The position numbers and the translations under genes were made by a program. DNA of 64,000 bases from JARRQJ01 sp963761035 (GTDB lineage: Bacteria; Pseudomonadota; Gammaproteobacteria; DRLM01). Positions within the stretch are counted from its first letter, which is position 1, and each line of letters begins with the position of its first letter. This document shows positions 25,258 to 33,964 of this stretch, in pieces. The stretch is from the NCBI GenBank assembly GCA_963761035.1, contig CAVXFH010000002.1, forward strand, positions 2,542,001 through 2,606,000. The letters are read 5' to 3'. Below the pieces are notes generated by a model that saw nothing but the letters and a program-made list of their open reading frames with translations, ran no database searches and was not told where the DNA came from.

Positions 25258-25860
25258 GTGGCCATGCGGTCGTTTATGACTGAGTCCGATAGCGAAATCG
25301 GCCATGGATTGCTATATGAAGATCTCCTGCCCCTGAAATGGCGAGAGACACAGGAAGAATCCGCGTTTTTGAAAATCCCAAGCTTCAATGATAACAATGA
25401 TGAAGTATTGCGTTTTATTGGGGTATTGGACGAATTTCCCAATGAAATAGGCGATGAGTATGAACCCATTGCACAGGAATTGACGCGGGTTGAAACTAAG
25501 CTTAATTTGTTGTTGAGTTTAGTGGGGCAATTGCTCACAGTGCATTTCCCGTTACCACCGTTGAAAGCGGTAAAATTGAACCCTGTCGGCATCGAGTGGA
25601 TCACAGATCAGGGACCACGCCCCGGAGACTTTGGTATCGTCGAAATTTATCTTAACTCATCCTGCCCACGTGCACTGACTTTCCCTGGCAAAGTCGAGCG
25701 TGTAGAGGTCACTGGTAATGGTTATCGAATCTGTGTTCAATTCTTAACATTGAGCGCATCGATCCAGGAGCGGCTGGAAAAAATTATCTTCAGGCATCAT
25801 CGGCGAAGAGTAGCCATGGCACGTCGTCGTCCCTTTCCAGAAACCTACAAATTGCCTTAA
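25258..25860 (+). CDS. Atypical PilZ-like protein in the filament cluster
   Basis: About 200 residues. The start is uncertain: GTG 25258, ATG 25264 or ATG 25276, none with a good ribosome-binding site. The C-terminal half (about residues 100-195) looks like a PilZ beta barrel, with Leu-Asn-Pro-Val-Gly-Ile-Glu-Trp where canonical PilZ has (D/N)xSxxG. The preceding RxxxR motif that grips cyclic-di-GMP is not evident, so binding is doubtful. A basic C-terminal tail (Arg-His-His-Arg-Arg-Arg) follows. PilZ-type genes after fliS/fliT occur in other polarly flagellated gammaproteobacteria. A role in c-di-GMP-dependent motility control is inference. Confidence 0.65.
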   Translation: MAMRSFMTESDSEIGHGLLYEDLLPLKWRETQEESAFLKIPSFNDNNDEVLRFIGVLDEFPNEIGDEYEPIAQELTRVETKLNLLLSLVGQLLTVHFPLPPLKAVKLNPVGIEWITDQGPRPGDFGIVEIYLNSSCPRALTFPGKVERVEVTGNGYRICVQFLTLSASIQERLEKIIFRHHRRRVAMARRRPFPETYKLP

Positions 25861-25922
25861 ACCAGTACTCTTTACTTAGTGTTCTTTACCTTGCCGCATC
25901 GGCGCGGCTATACGACAGAATT

Positions 25923-25953
25923 TTGACATTTCCTGTAAAAGGTGTTTTATACT
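25923..25953 (+). promoter_or_regulatory. Sigma-70-like promoter of fleQ
   Basis: A perfect TTGACA and TATACT separated by 19 bases, slightly longer than the ideal 17. The transcript would have a ~100-base leader to the fleQ start. A housekeeping promoter suits the class I regulator. Confidence 0.6.
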
Positions 25954-26061
25954 AACCATCTAAACGTATGGGCTAGCGAGAGGCCCAGCCGAAAATGCAC
26001 ATATATATAGTGTAGGACATGCAACCGATTAGGAGTTGCAACTGGAGTGGGGGAGTTAACC

Positions 26062-27477
26062 ATGTCTTCATCGACTATACTTGTTGTCGAGACGGATGAA
26101 CTGCAATGCCAAGAGCTTAAGGCAATTCTTCGCTTCCTCGACTATGAGATGGTGCAGGTTTCAGCTTGTAGCAATTGGCGGCAAGGGATTGAAGATCCTC
26201 GTAGTCTCTTTGCTGTGATATTAGGCGGATGCGCCTCCCAAAATGGCGTTCTTGAAGTGTTTCAAGGGCTGAAAAAGCATCTCTCTACGGTTCCTATTAT
26301 CGTGTTGCGTGGAGAGGAGGGGCATTATCTTCCCAGTGAGTACGATGGTGGGGTGTTAACCGCCATTGATTTTCCGATTAAATATCGCCAGTTGACCAAT
26401 GCCTTACAACAAGCCAAGATTTTCTCCGAAAGCCACGAGCAAACCAGTTCGCGTCGATCTCCTGAGCTATTCCGCAGCTTAGTGGGTAATAGCCGCAGTA
26501 TCCGTCATATACGTAAATTGGTTGAGCAAGTTGCCAATTCCGACTCCACTGTCTTGATACTTGGTGAGTCGGGGACCGGTAAAGAAGTGGTTGCACGCAA
26601 TCTGCATTACCATTCGACACGACGTAATGAGCCGTTCGTTCCCATCAACTGTGGCGCGATACCAGCCGAGTTACTGGAAAGTGAGTTGTTTGGCCATGAA
26701 AAGGGCGCCTTCACCGGCGCTATCACCGCACGCCAAGGTCGCTTTGAGTTAGCGGAGGGCGGAAGTCTGTTTTTGGATGAAATCGGCGACATGAGCCTGC
26801 ATATGCAGGTGAAATTATTGCGGGTACTGCAGGAGCGAGTGTTTGAACGGGTGGGGAGCAATAAGCCGATTACGGTTAACGTCCGCATCATTGCCGCGAC
26901 TCACCGTAATCTCGAAGAACAGATAAAGGCGGGACAATTTCGCGAGGACCTCTATTACCGCTTGAATGTATTTCCCATCGATATGCCGCCGCTGCGGGAT
27001 CGCAAAGAAGATATTCCTTTATTAGTCAACGAATTGATCACGCGTCTTGAGCATGAGAAACGTGGCTCTGTGCGCATGACTCCACAGGCGATAATGGCAT
27101 TATGCAGCTATCAGTGGCCGGGGAATGTGCGGGAACTCGCTAATCTTATCGAGCGCTTGATAATTATGCACCCCTTTGGGGTAGTGGATGTCCATGATCT
27201 TCCAGATAAGTTTCGGGCGGGAAAAATTGACATACTTAACGCTCTGCCAATGGAGATGGAAGTGGATTACGATCCATGGGCCGTGCCACGCCTGCCACGG
27301 GAAGGGTTGGATTTAAAGGAACATATCAATAAGTTGGAGTTCAATTTGATCAAGCAGGCCTTGGAAGACGCCGGCGGTATTGTGGCGCATGCCGCCAATC
27401 GCCTCAAATTGCGGCGTACCACTCTGGTAGAGAAAATGCGTAAATATGGATTACAACGCAGCGATGAAGTGACGTAA
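26062..27477 (+). CDS. fleQ: FleQ/FlrA, master sigma-54 activator of flagellar genes
   Basis: 471 residues. The ATG at 26062 follows GGGGGAG by 7 bases. The N-terminal FleQ domain (1-125) lacks a receiver Asp. The AAA+ domain has Walker A Gly-Glu-Ser-Gly-Thr-Gly-Lys-Glu (168-175) and the sigma-54 contact loop GAFTGA (215-220). The Fis-type HTH at the end contains Leu-Arg-Arg-Thr-Thr-Leu-Val-Glu-Lys-Met-Arg-Lys-Tyr-Gly. The LFRS motif (136-139) and Ala-Arg-Asn after Walker A (178-180), which bind cyclic-di-GMP in P. aeruginosa FleQ, are both present. It should start the flagellar cascade and respond to c-di-GMP (inference from residues). fleS and fleR follow. Confidence 0.95.
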   Translation: MSSSTILVVETDELQCQELKAILRFLDYEMVQVSACSNWRQGIEDPRSLFAVILGGCASQNGVLEVFQGLKKHLSTVPIIVLRGEEGHYLPSEYDGGVLTAIDFPIKYRQLTNALQQAKIFSESHEQTSSRRSPELFRSLVGNSRSIRHIRKLVEQVANSDSTVLILGESGTGKEVVARNLHYHSTRRNEPFVPINCGAIPAELLESELFGHEKGAFTGAITARQGRFELAEGGSLFLDEIGDMSLHMQVKLLRVLQERVFERVGSNKPITVNVRIIAATHRNLEEQIKAGQFREDLYYRLNVFPIDMPPLRDRKEDIPLLVNELITRLEHEKRGSVRMTPQAIMALCSYQWPGNVRELANLIERLIIMHPFGVVDVHDLPDKFRAGKIDILNALPMEMEVDYDPWAVPRLPREGLDLKEHINKLEFNLIKQALEDAGGIVAHAANRLKLRRTTLVEKMRKYGLQRSDEVT

Positions 27478-27548
27478 AGCTGCCGCCTCACCCCCCTCCC
27501 TTTTTAATCAATTTTTATAACTCATTGTTTTAACTAATTTGTACTCTT

Positions 27549-27564
27549 AGGCACGCATCTTGCC
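27549..27564 (+). promoter_or_regulatory. Sigma-54 promoter of fleS-fleR
   Basis: AGGCACG-N4-TTGCC with the GG-N10-GC spacing: the best match in the window, as expected for a FleQ-controlled class II promoter. The start near 27576 shows that the TTG/ATG codons at 27565-27573 are not the gene start. Confidence 0.88.
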
Positions 27565-27624
27565 TTGATGATGGGGCGAAGCATTTGGCTCGCAACAGCA
27601 AGAAATCAAAGCGAGACGGCGTGG

Positions 27625-28869
27625 ATGATGCAAAACCCAGCTAATCGAACTCATGATCTGCATGAGGCCTTTCATGCTTTTGGTGAACTGTCGGAACGAC
27701 TTGCGGAATCATATCGACTGTTGCAGGAGCGGGTATCGGTATTGACTGAGGAATTGGCAGCCGCTCGTAGCGAGCGCTTACAGCAGTTGACGGAGAAGGA
27801 ACGCTTGGCCAATCGTCTTCAACAATTGCTCGAAGCCTTACCGGGGGCGGTGGTCGTGCTCGACAGTAAAGAAGTTATTCAAGAATGTAATCCCGTCGCG
27901 ATGGAATTACTGGGCGGGTCATTACACGGCAAGACTTGGGGCGATGTCGTGAAGAACTCTATTACCGCAATGAGCAGCGATGGATATTATGCGACGCTGA
28001 GTAACGGCCGTCAGGTAGGTATCTCCAGCCGTGGCTTGGGTTCTGAGCCTGGCCGGATATTACTGTTAAAGGATGATACTGAAAACCGGCGTCTGCAAGA
28101 CATGTTGAATCGCCATCAAAGGCTGTCGGCAATGGGTGAGATGGTCGCGAGGTTGGCACATCAAATACGAACGCCTCTGACCTCCGCAATGCTGTATGTG
28201 TCGCATCTGCGTAAACCACAATGTGATGTTACCGGTCGTGTCCGATATGCTGAGAAGGTATTGGCCGGATTGCGTCAATTGGAGCGAATGGTCAACGATA
28301 TGCTGGTATTCGCACGCGGCGGTGAATTTACTCCCGAGAACGTTTCTATTAGAGCCTTATTTAACGATCTCAGACAAATTTTCGAACCTCAGCTACAGCA
28401 GAACGGCGGCCAACTACGAATGATCAACGCCTGTCCTGAGGCCGTCATTGATGGTTGTCATGATATGCTGTTGGGCGCGCTTTTGAATCTCGTGACAAAC
28501 GCCATGCAGGCCTGCGACGATAGCGCGGAGCTTATCATAGAGGCAAACGCAACCAAATCGGATGCCATAGAAATTCGCGTAAAAGATAATGGGCCGGGGA
28601 TTGATTTGGATATTCAAGAAAAAATTTTCGATCCCTTTTTCACTACGCGCAGCGGCGGTACTGGACTCGGCTTGGCGGTAGTACGGGCGGTTATGCAGGG
28701 TCATCATGGTGACATACAGGTAATATCGGAAATTGGGCGAGGCACCACCTTCATATTGACCTTGCCGCGTCTACAAGGCGAACACGCCTTAGCCAGCGGT
28801 GTGTGGCAAAGTCATGAAGCAAGAAGTCAACAGTCGTCAAATTCGAAAGTCGCGGTCAAAGAATGGTAG
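27625..28869 (+). CDS. fleS: FleS/FlrB, flagellar sensor kinase
   Basis: 414 residues from ATG 27625 (ATG 27628 is also possible); earlier codons lie upstream of the predicted transcript. Coiled coil at about 15-70, a PAS-like domain at about 75-170, a HisKA dimerisation helix with the phosphorylated His in Arg-Leu-Ala-His-Gln-Ile-Arg-Thr-Pro-Leu, then HATPase with Asn-Leu-Val-Thr-Asn-Ala, Asp-Asn-Gly-Pro-Gly-Ile and Gly-Thr-Gly-Leu-Gly-Leu. There is no transmembrane segment, so it is cytosolic like other FleS/FlrB. It phosphorylates FleR, probably sensing basal-body assembly. The end overlaps the open frame of fleR. Confidence 0.93.
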   Translation: MMQNPANRTHDLHEAFHAFGELSERLAESYRLLQERVSVLTEELAAARSERLQQLTEKERLANRLQQLLEALPGAVVVLDSKEVIQECNPVAMELLGGSLHGKTWGDVVKNSITAMSSDGYYATLSNGRQVGISSRGLGSEPGRILLLKDDTENRRLQDMLNRHQRLSAMGEMVARLAHQIRTPLTSAMLYVSHLRKPQCDVTGRVRYAEKVLAGLRQLERMVNDMLVFARGGEFTPENVSIRALFNDLRQIFEPQLQQNGGQLRMINACPEAVIDGCHDMLLGALLNLVTNAMQACDDSAELIIEANATKSDAIEIRVKDNGPGIDLDIQEKIFDPFFTTRSGGTGLGLAVVRAVMQGHHGDIQVISEIGRGTTFILTLPRLQGEHALASGVWQSHEARSQQSSNSKVAVKEW

Positions 28870-28898
28870 AGAATCTGAAAAGAAAGTTAGGAATATAT

Positions 28899-30263
28899 AT
28901 GAGTATACCGAAAGTGCTTATCGTTGAAGATGATATTTCATTGCGAGAAGCCTTGTCGGATACGTTGCAAGGTGCGGGATATTCCGTCTTTAGCGCCGCC
29001 AGCGGAAGTGCGGCGTTAAATATCCTTGATCATGAAAAAATAGATATCATAGTGAGTGATGTCCAGATGACACCGATGGACGGTCATGCACTTCTTAAGG
29101 AAGTTAAGAAAAATTACGTTACTTTGCCGGTGATCCTTATCACGGCCTATGGGACTATTCAAAAGGCCGTGGAGGCAATGCATGACGGCGCGGCGGATTA
29201 TCTCGTGAAGCCATTTGACATCGATGCACTTATCAATCTCATTGAGCGCTATATAGGGTCGACGCTGGATAATGATGTGGGCCTGGTCGCTGAAGATTCG
29301 CGGACACTTCATTTGGTGGAGTTGGCAAGGCGCGTGGCCGACACCGATGCAACCGTCATGATTGGCGGAGAAAGCGGGACTGGTAAGGAAGTATTCGCCA
29401 GGTACATCCATAAGAACTCTAAACGAGCAGAAGGTCCATTTATCGCGATAAATTGCGCAGCAATTCCTGAGAACATGTTAGAGGCGTTGTTGTTCGGCTA
29501 TGAAAAGGGTGCGTTTACTGGTGCATATCAAGCAACGCCCGGGAAGTTTGAGCAGGCCAACGGCGGTACCTTGTTACTGGATGAAATTTCCGAGATGAAT
29601 CTGGGGCTGCAGGCTAAATTACTACGAGTCTTGCAGGAACGAGAAGTGGAGCGCTTGGGTGGGAGAAAGGTTATCCCATTGGACGTCAGAGTTCTTGCAA
29701 CATCTAACCGCGTGATGCGAGAGGAGGTAGAGAGGGGGCGTTTCCGCGAGGATTTGTTTTACCGGCTGCATGTTTTTCCCATAAATATTCATCCACTGCG
29801 CGAACGTAAGCAGGATATTTTACCCTTAGCACGCTTTTTGTTGCGGCGTCATGCCGGTGGGCAAGTTTGTGCCGAGTTGACGAAACAGGCCGAGGAAAGA
29901 CTCCTAGCCCATTCCTGGCCTGGCAATATCAGGGAACTGGATAATGTTATGCAGCGCGCCCTAATTATGAAACGCGGCAGCAAAATCGAAGAGCATGATC
30001 TGATCTTCGAGTTAACCAATGCGACGAAGGATATACAAAATGCGAAAGTCATCGAATTGCCAGGACAGATTAATGATTTATCCGATGAGTTGCGCAGGAG
30101 TGAACAGCGCTTAATCATCGAGGCACTGCAAGCCGGCAATGGAAACCGCAAATATGCGGCAATGAAACTTGGTATCAGCCAGCGTACCCTGCGTTACAAA
30201 CTAGCCAGAATGCGGGACGAGGGTGTGAAAATACCAAGGGGATATAGTGCCAGAGTAATGTAA
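28899..30263 (+). CDS. fleR: FleR/FlrC, flagellar response regulator, sigma-54 activator
   Basis: 454 residues from ATG 28899, preceded by TTAGGA. The ATG at 28863 would add 12 residues and overlap fleS, but has no site. Receiver domain with the phospho-acceptor Asp54 and the Lys in Leu-Val-Lys-Pro-Phe. AAA+ domain with Gly-Glu-Ser-Gly-Thr-Gly-Lys-Glu and GAFTGA. Fis-type HTH at the C-terminus with Leu-Gly-Ile-Ser-Gln-Arg-Thr-Leu-Arg-Tyr-Lys. Once phosphorylated by FleS it activates hook and basal-body promoters. It is the partner of the preceding kinase and follows fleQ, the order seen in Pseudomonas. Confidence 0.94.
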   Translation: MSIPKVLIVEDDISLREALSDTLQGAGYSVFSAASGSAALNILDHEKIDIIVSDVQMTPMDGHALLKEVKKNYVTLPVILITAYGTIQKAVEAMHDGAADYLVKPFDIDALINLIERYIGSTLDNDVGLVAEDSRTLHLVELARRVADTDATVMIGGESGTGKEVFARYIHKNSKRAEGPFIAINCAAIPENMLEALLFGYEKGAFTGAYQATPGKFEQANGGTLLLDEISEMNLGLQAKLLRVLQEREVERLGGRKVIPLDVRVLATSNRVMREEVERGRFREDLFYRLHVFPINIHPLRERKQDILPLARFLLRRHAGGQVCAELTKQAEERLLAHSWPGNIRELDNVMQRALIMKRGSKIEEHDLIFELTNATKDIQNAKVIELPGQINDLSDELRRSEQRLIIEALQAGNGNRKYAAMKLGISQRTLRYKLARMRDEGVKIPRGYSARVM

Positions 30264-30292
30264 AGACAAGAATAGTACACGGGGCATAAGTT

Positions 30293-30613
30293 ATGAATGA
30301 CATCGATATCAACCAGGGTATATCTAAATTACAAGCGATGGCCGCTGCGGCTCAGGGGCAACCTGCTCCCACAGCGGAGACTGGCGGCGTTAGCGATTTT
30401 GGGAAATTGCTGCAGACAGCCGTCGATAAGGTCAATGATGCGCAGCAGCAATCTGAAAAGATGGCGGCATCCTTCGAGAAGGGTGATTCACAGGTTGATT
30501 TAACCGAGGTGATGGTTGCGCTGCAGAAGGCCAAGATTTCCTTTCAGGCCATGGTTGAGGTAAGGAACAAGTTGGTGGTGGCGTATCAAGATATTATGAA
30601 TATGCAAATTTGA
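30293..30613 (+). CDS. fliE: FliE, MS-ring to rod adapter
   Basis: 106 residues, the family length. C-terminal block Asp-Leu-Thr-Glu-Val-Met-Val-Ala-Leu-Gln-Lys-Ala and Phe-Gln-Ala-Met-Val-Glu-Val-Arg-Asn-Lys-Leu-Val is diagnostic. FliE is the first exported rod substrate and anchors the rod to FliF. GGGGCAT lies 5 bases before the ATG. I found no GG-N10-GC promoter in the 29-base gap to fleR or just inside it, so fliE may depend on the fleS-fleR transcript, unlike the separately promoted fliE of many relatives. Confidence 0.93.
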   Translation: MNDIDINQGISKLQAMAAAAQGQPAPTAETGGVSDFGKLLQTAVDKVNDAQQQSEKMAASFEKGDSQVDLTEVMVALQKAKISFQAMVEVRNKLVVAYQDIMNMQI

Positions 30614-30631
30614 GAAGAGTACGGTGACCGG

Positions 30632-30650
30632 GCCGCCGATATTGGGCGGC
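30632..30650 (+). repeat. Short GC-rich inverted repeat between fliE and fliF
   Basis: GCCGCC, a 7-base loop, GGCGGC, 18 bases after the fliE stop. There is no T-run, so it is probably an mRNA stem that sets different fliE and fliF levels rather than a full terminator (inference). Confidence 0.4.
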
Positions 30651-30689
30651 TAATGATTATCGAAGTAAACGAGTAGTAATTGGACGCAT

Positions 30690-32324
30690 ATGGCAGAAAA
30701 TACTTCTGGAATCAAGATTGGATCTGCTCTGCTGGGTTTTGGCAATCTTCCGGTATTCCGGCAGTTGGCGCTAATGGGCGGTCTGGCGGCCAGTATTGCG
30801 TTGGGGGTCGTTATTGTAATGTGGTCGCAGCAGCCTAATTACAGCATGATGTATAGCGGCTTGTCCGATCAAGACGCGTTAGACATAGACAACGCGCTTG
30901 ATAAGGCAGGCATTCCCTATAAGATGACCTCGGGTTCGGGTACTATCCTTGTGCCGAGTGACCGCGTTCATGAGGCAAGGATGAATCTTGCCGGCCAAGG
31001 ATTACCCAAAGGTACCGCAACCGGGTTTGAATTGCTGGACAAAGAGCAGGGATTCGGGGTAAGTCAGTTCATGGAAAATGCTCGATATCAACGGGCATTG
31101 GAGGGCGAATTATCTAAAACAATCGCCAGTATGAACAATGTGCAAAGTGCACGTGTTCATTTGGCGATACCGAAGCAATCCGCCTTTGTGCGTGAACGAA
31201 AGGATCCTTCCGCATCGGTTATGTTGACGGTGTACGGAGGACGACCCATACAGGCCGAACAGGTAGCAGCGGTTGTGCACTTGGTGGCCTCAAGCGTTCC
31301 CAATCTGTCGCCGGATCAGGTCACCGTAGTCGACCAAACCGGAAAACTGCTGACATCGCAGCAATCCTCCGACCAACTGCGTTTGTCCACCACACAGTTC
31401 GAGTATCGCAAGAACGTCGAAGATTACTATACCAAGCGTATTGAGGACATTCTGACGCCTATTCTGGGTGACAACGGTGTACGGGCGCAGGTTTCCGCGG
31501 ATATTGATTTTACTCAGACGGAACAAACTCAGGAGAATTTTAATCCCGATTTGCCGGCAGTGCGTAGTGAGCAGACATTTGAAGATCACTCCGATGGCGC
31601 ATCAATTGCGGCCGGCGTGCCGGGAGCCCTGAGCAATCAACCTCCTGTCGCAACCGGTGATGCGAAAGGACAGAAATACCAGAGAAATACCACGAAACCG
31701 GAGAACAGTGTAAGTCGTATTACCAGAAACTACGAACTGGATAAGACCGTCAGTCATACAAAATATCAAACCGGAACGGTCCGTAAGATATCAATAGCGG
31801 TAGTGGTGGACGATCATAAGAAGACCAATGACGATGGCACGGTGGAACGTACACCGCGTACGGAGGAGGAATTAAAGCGCATTACAACTTTGGTTAAGGA
31901 TGCGATAGGATTTAGCGCGGAGCGCGGCGACAGCGTGAATGTCATTAATGCTTCATTTGCACCGACACCCGTGGCTGAAGCATCTCCGGAGCCGAAGTTT
32001 TTTGAGAAGCCATGGGTGTGGGACGTGGCGAAGCAGGTTGGAGCCGGGATAGGCGTAATATTGCTGGTATTCGGGGTATTCAGGCCGTTGATGCGCAGTT
32101 TGGTGGAAAAGGCGCCAGCGATACCAGCGATTGCAGTTGGAGGCCAAGGAAGAAATGACATAACTGCGCTGGGTGGCGCCAATAGCGGCTTATCACAGAT
32201 GCAAGTGCAACTACCCTCCCCGAATAACTACGACCAGCAGTTAGGAGCTATTAAGGGTATGGCAACGCAGGATCCTAAGAGAGTCGCGCAGGTAGTCAAA
32301 AATTGGGTAGCGACAGATGGCTGA
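30690..32324 (+). CDS. fliF: FliF, MS-ring protein
   Basis: 544 residues. Transmembrane helix 1 at about 26-48, YscJ-like ring-building domains with Asp-Leu-Pro-Lys-Gly-like Gly-Leu-Pro-Lys-Gly and Ser-Val-Met-Leu-Thr-Val, a proline-rich periplasmic part, transmembrane helix 2 at about 450-470 (Val-Gly-Ala-Gly-Ile-Gly-Val-Ile-Leu-Leu-Val), and the C-terminal FliG-binding tail ending Gln-Val-Val-Lys-Asn-Trp-Val. It forms the MS ring in the inner membrane and houses the export gate. Its stop overlaps the fliG start by 8 bases, as often seen for this pair. Confidence 0.95.
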   Translation: MAENTSGIKIGSALLGFGNLPVFRQLALMGGLAASIALGVVIVMWSQQPNYSMMYSGLSDQDALDIDNALDKAGIPYKMTSGSGTILVPSDRVHEARMNLAGQGLPKGTATGFELLDKEQGFGVSQFMENARYQRALEGELSKTIASMNNVQSARVHLAIPKQSAFVRERKDPSASVMLTVYGGRPIQAEQVAAVVHLVASSVPNLSPDQVTVVDQTGKLLTSQQSSDQLRLSTTQFEYRKNVEDYYTKRIEDILTPILGDNGVRAQVSADIDFTQTEQTQENFNPDLPAVRSEQTFEDHSDGASIAAGVPGALSNQPPVATGDAKGQKYQRNTTKPENSVSRITRNYELDKTVSHTKYQTGTVRKISIAVVVDDHKKTNDDGTVERTPRTEEELKRITTLVKDAIGFSAERGDSVNVINASFAPTPVAEASPEPKFFEKPWVWDVAKQVGAGIGVILLVFGVFRPLMRSLVEKAPAIPAIAVGGQGRNDITALGGANSGLSQMQVQLPSPNNYDQQLGAIKGMATQDPKRVAQVVKNWVATDG

Positions 32325-33327
32325 GACTGAACGCATCGGCAAAGGGGCCGATCGAGCCGCCGTATTACTCCTGGCCTTAGGAGAGCAAGCTGCTTCGAAC
32401 ATATTAAAGCATATGAATCCCAAGGAAGTACAGAAGGTAGGGGTGGCGATGGCTTCCTTGAGTAATGTTTCTACTTCGCAAGTTGAAACAGTGGTGACTG
32501 ATTTCATACGAACAGTAGAAGGCCAAACCGCTTTAGGCGTGGGATCCGAGGAGTATATTCGCAATGTAATGATATCCGCACTAGGTGAAGATAAGGCGGG
32601 AAGCTTGATGGATAGAATCCTTACAGGCGCCACCACTAAAGGCTTGGAGGCATTGAAGTGGATGGATCCTAAGGCGGTCGCCGAAATAATTCGCTCAGAA
32701 CACCCGCAGATAATTGCTATTGTCCTCTCGTATTTGGAGAGTGATCAATCCGCCCAAGTGCTGAGCATGCTTCCAGAACGAACCCAACCCGATATATTGA
32801 TGCGAATTGCATCGCTCGATGGAATTCATCCCGGTGCATTGAAGGAATTGGATGAGATTTTGGAGAAGCAATTCAGCGGTAATAATAACGTAAAATCAAC
32901 CGCCGTCGGCGGGAAACGCGCGGCGGCGGACATATTGAATCTTATTGACGCATCAAAGGGCAATAAGATCATGGATTTTATTAAAGAATCTGATATGGAT
33001 CTTGGCCAGAAAATTGAAGATCTCATGTTTGTATTTGATAATTTAATAGATGTTGATGATCGCGGCATACAGGCTTTGTTGAGAGAAGTGTCTTCAGATT
33101 CCTTGATCCTTGCCATGAAGGGGGCTGACGAACCTATCAAGGAAAAGATCTTCAAGAATATGTCTAAGCGTGCGTCGGAAATGCTGCGGGAAGATTTGGA
33201 AGCCAAGGGCCCTGTCAAACTTAGTGAAGTTGAGGTGGCGCAGAAGGAAATCCTGGCGATTGCCAGACGTATGGCAGAAGCAGGAGAAATTGCCTTAGGT
33301 GGGCAGGGCGGCGAAGAATATGTCTAA
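32317..33327 (+). CDS. fliG: FliG, rotor/switch protein
   Basis: 336 residues. FliG-N with Arg-Ala-Ala-Val-Leu-Leu-Leu-Ala-Leu-Gly-Glu, the middle domain with Glu-His-Pro-Gln (EHPQ motif that binds FliM), and the C-terminal torque helix with alternating charges (Asp-Asp-Arg-Gly-Ile-Gln-Ala-Leu-Leu-Arg-Glu-Val). It couples the stators MotC/MotD to the MS ring. Overlapping starts with fliF and fliH indicate translational coupling for stoichiometry. Confidence 0.96.
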   Translation: MAETERIGKGADRAAVLLLALGEQAASNILKHMNPKEVQKVGVAMASLSNVSTSQVETVVTDFIRTVEGQTALGVGSEEYIRNVMISALGEDKAGSLMDRILTGATTKGLEALKWMDPKAVAEIIRSEHPQIIAIVLSYLESDQSAQVLSMLPERTQPDILMRIASLDGIHPGALKELDEILEKQFSGNNNVKSTAVGGKRAAADILNLIDASKGNKIMDFIKESDMDLGQKIEDLMFVFDNLIDVDDRGIQALLREVSSDSLILAMKGADEPIKEKIFKNMSKRASEMLREDLEAKGPVKLSEVEVAQKEILAIARRMAEAGEIALGGQGGEEYV

Positions 33328-33964
33328 GCTTATATCCAATGAAGATTTAGTGAAGTATAAGCGTTGGCAGGTACCCGATGTTTCTCCAAGCGGCAGTGGG
33401 GATTTCAATCAACGACAAAGCAAGCATATACCCGCAGTACAGCAAGAAAAAATTCAAAAGCAGGCCTATGAGGAAGCATATGCCCGTGGTTTGAGAGAAG
33501 GGATCGAAAATGGGCAGGCTCAGATACGGGAGCGGGTCAAGCATTTTACCGGGTTGGCCAATATGCTGGAGAAGCCGCTAAAAGATACCGGCGATGCTGT
33601 CGAAAATGAGCTACTTTCATTATGCCTAGCCATCGCCAGACAAATTATCAGACGAGAGATATCCGTGGATTCAGGGCACATAGTGGCCGTGATACGGGAA
33701 GCGATCTCGGCACTGCCGGTGTCTTCCCAAAAAATGCAAATTCACCTCCATCCCGAAGATGCGGGTACGGTACGTTCCGTTCTGTCAGACTCGAATGATG
33801 AATTATCATGGAAAATTGTCGAAGACCCGATGTTGAGTAAGGGGGACTGCAGAATAGTTACGGAATATTCGCAAGTCGATGCGACCCTAGATAGGCGATT
33901 AGCGGCGATCGCCGCAAAAATAATGGGGGGCGAAAGAGCGGGGGATGACAAAGGCGAAATCTAG
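33320..33964 (+). CDS. fliH: FliH, regulator of the export ATPase
   Basis: 214 residues from ATG 33320, which overlaps the fliG stop by 8 bases; the GTG at 33299 lies further into fliG. The first part is extended and Gln-rich. A Gly-Arg-Glu-Gly-like helix follows, and the C-terminal FliH domain has Ala-Arg-Gln-Ile-Ile-Arg-Arg-Glu-Ile and Asp-Cys-Arg-Ile-Val-Thr-Glu. FliH dimers bind FliI and dock the ATPase to FliN and FlhA. It overlaps fliI by 20 bases. Confidence 0.9.
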   Translation: MSKLISNEDLVKYKRWQVPDVSPSGSGDFNQRQSKHIPAVQQEKIQKQAYEEAYARGLREGIENGQAQIRERVKHFTGLANMLEKPLKDTGDAVENELLSLCLAIARQIIRREISVDSGHIVAVIREAISALPVSSQKMQIHLHPEDAGTVRSVLSDSNDELSWKIVEDPMLSKGDCRIVTEYSQVDATLDRRLAAIAAKIMGGERAGDDKGEI

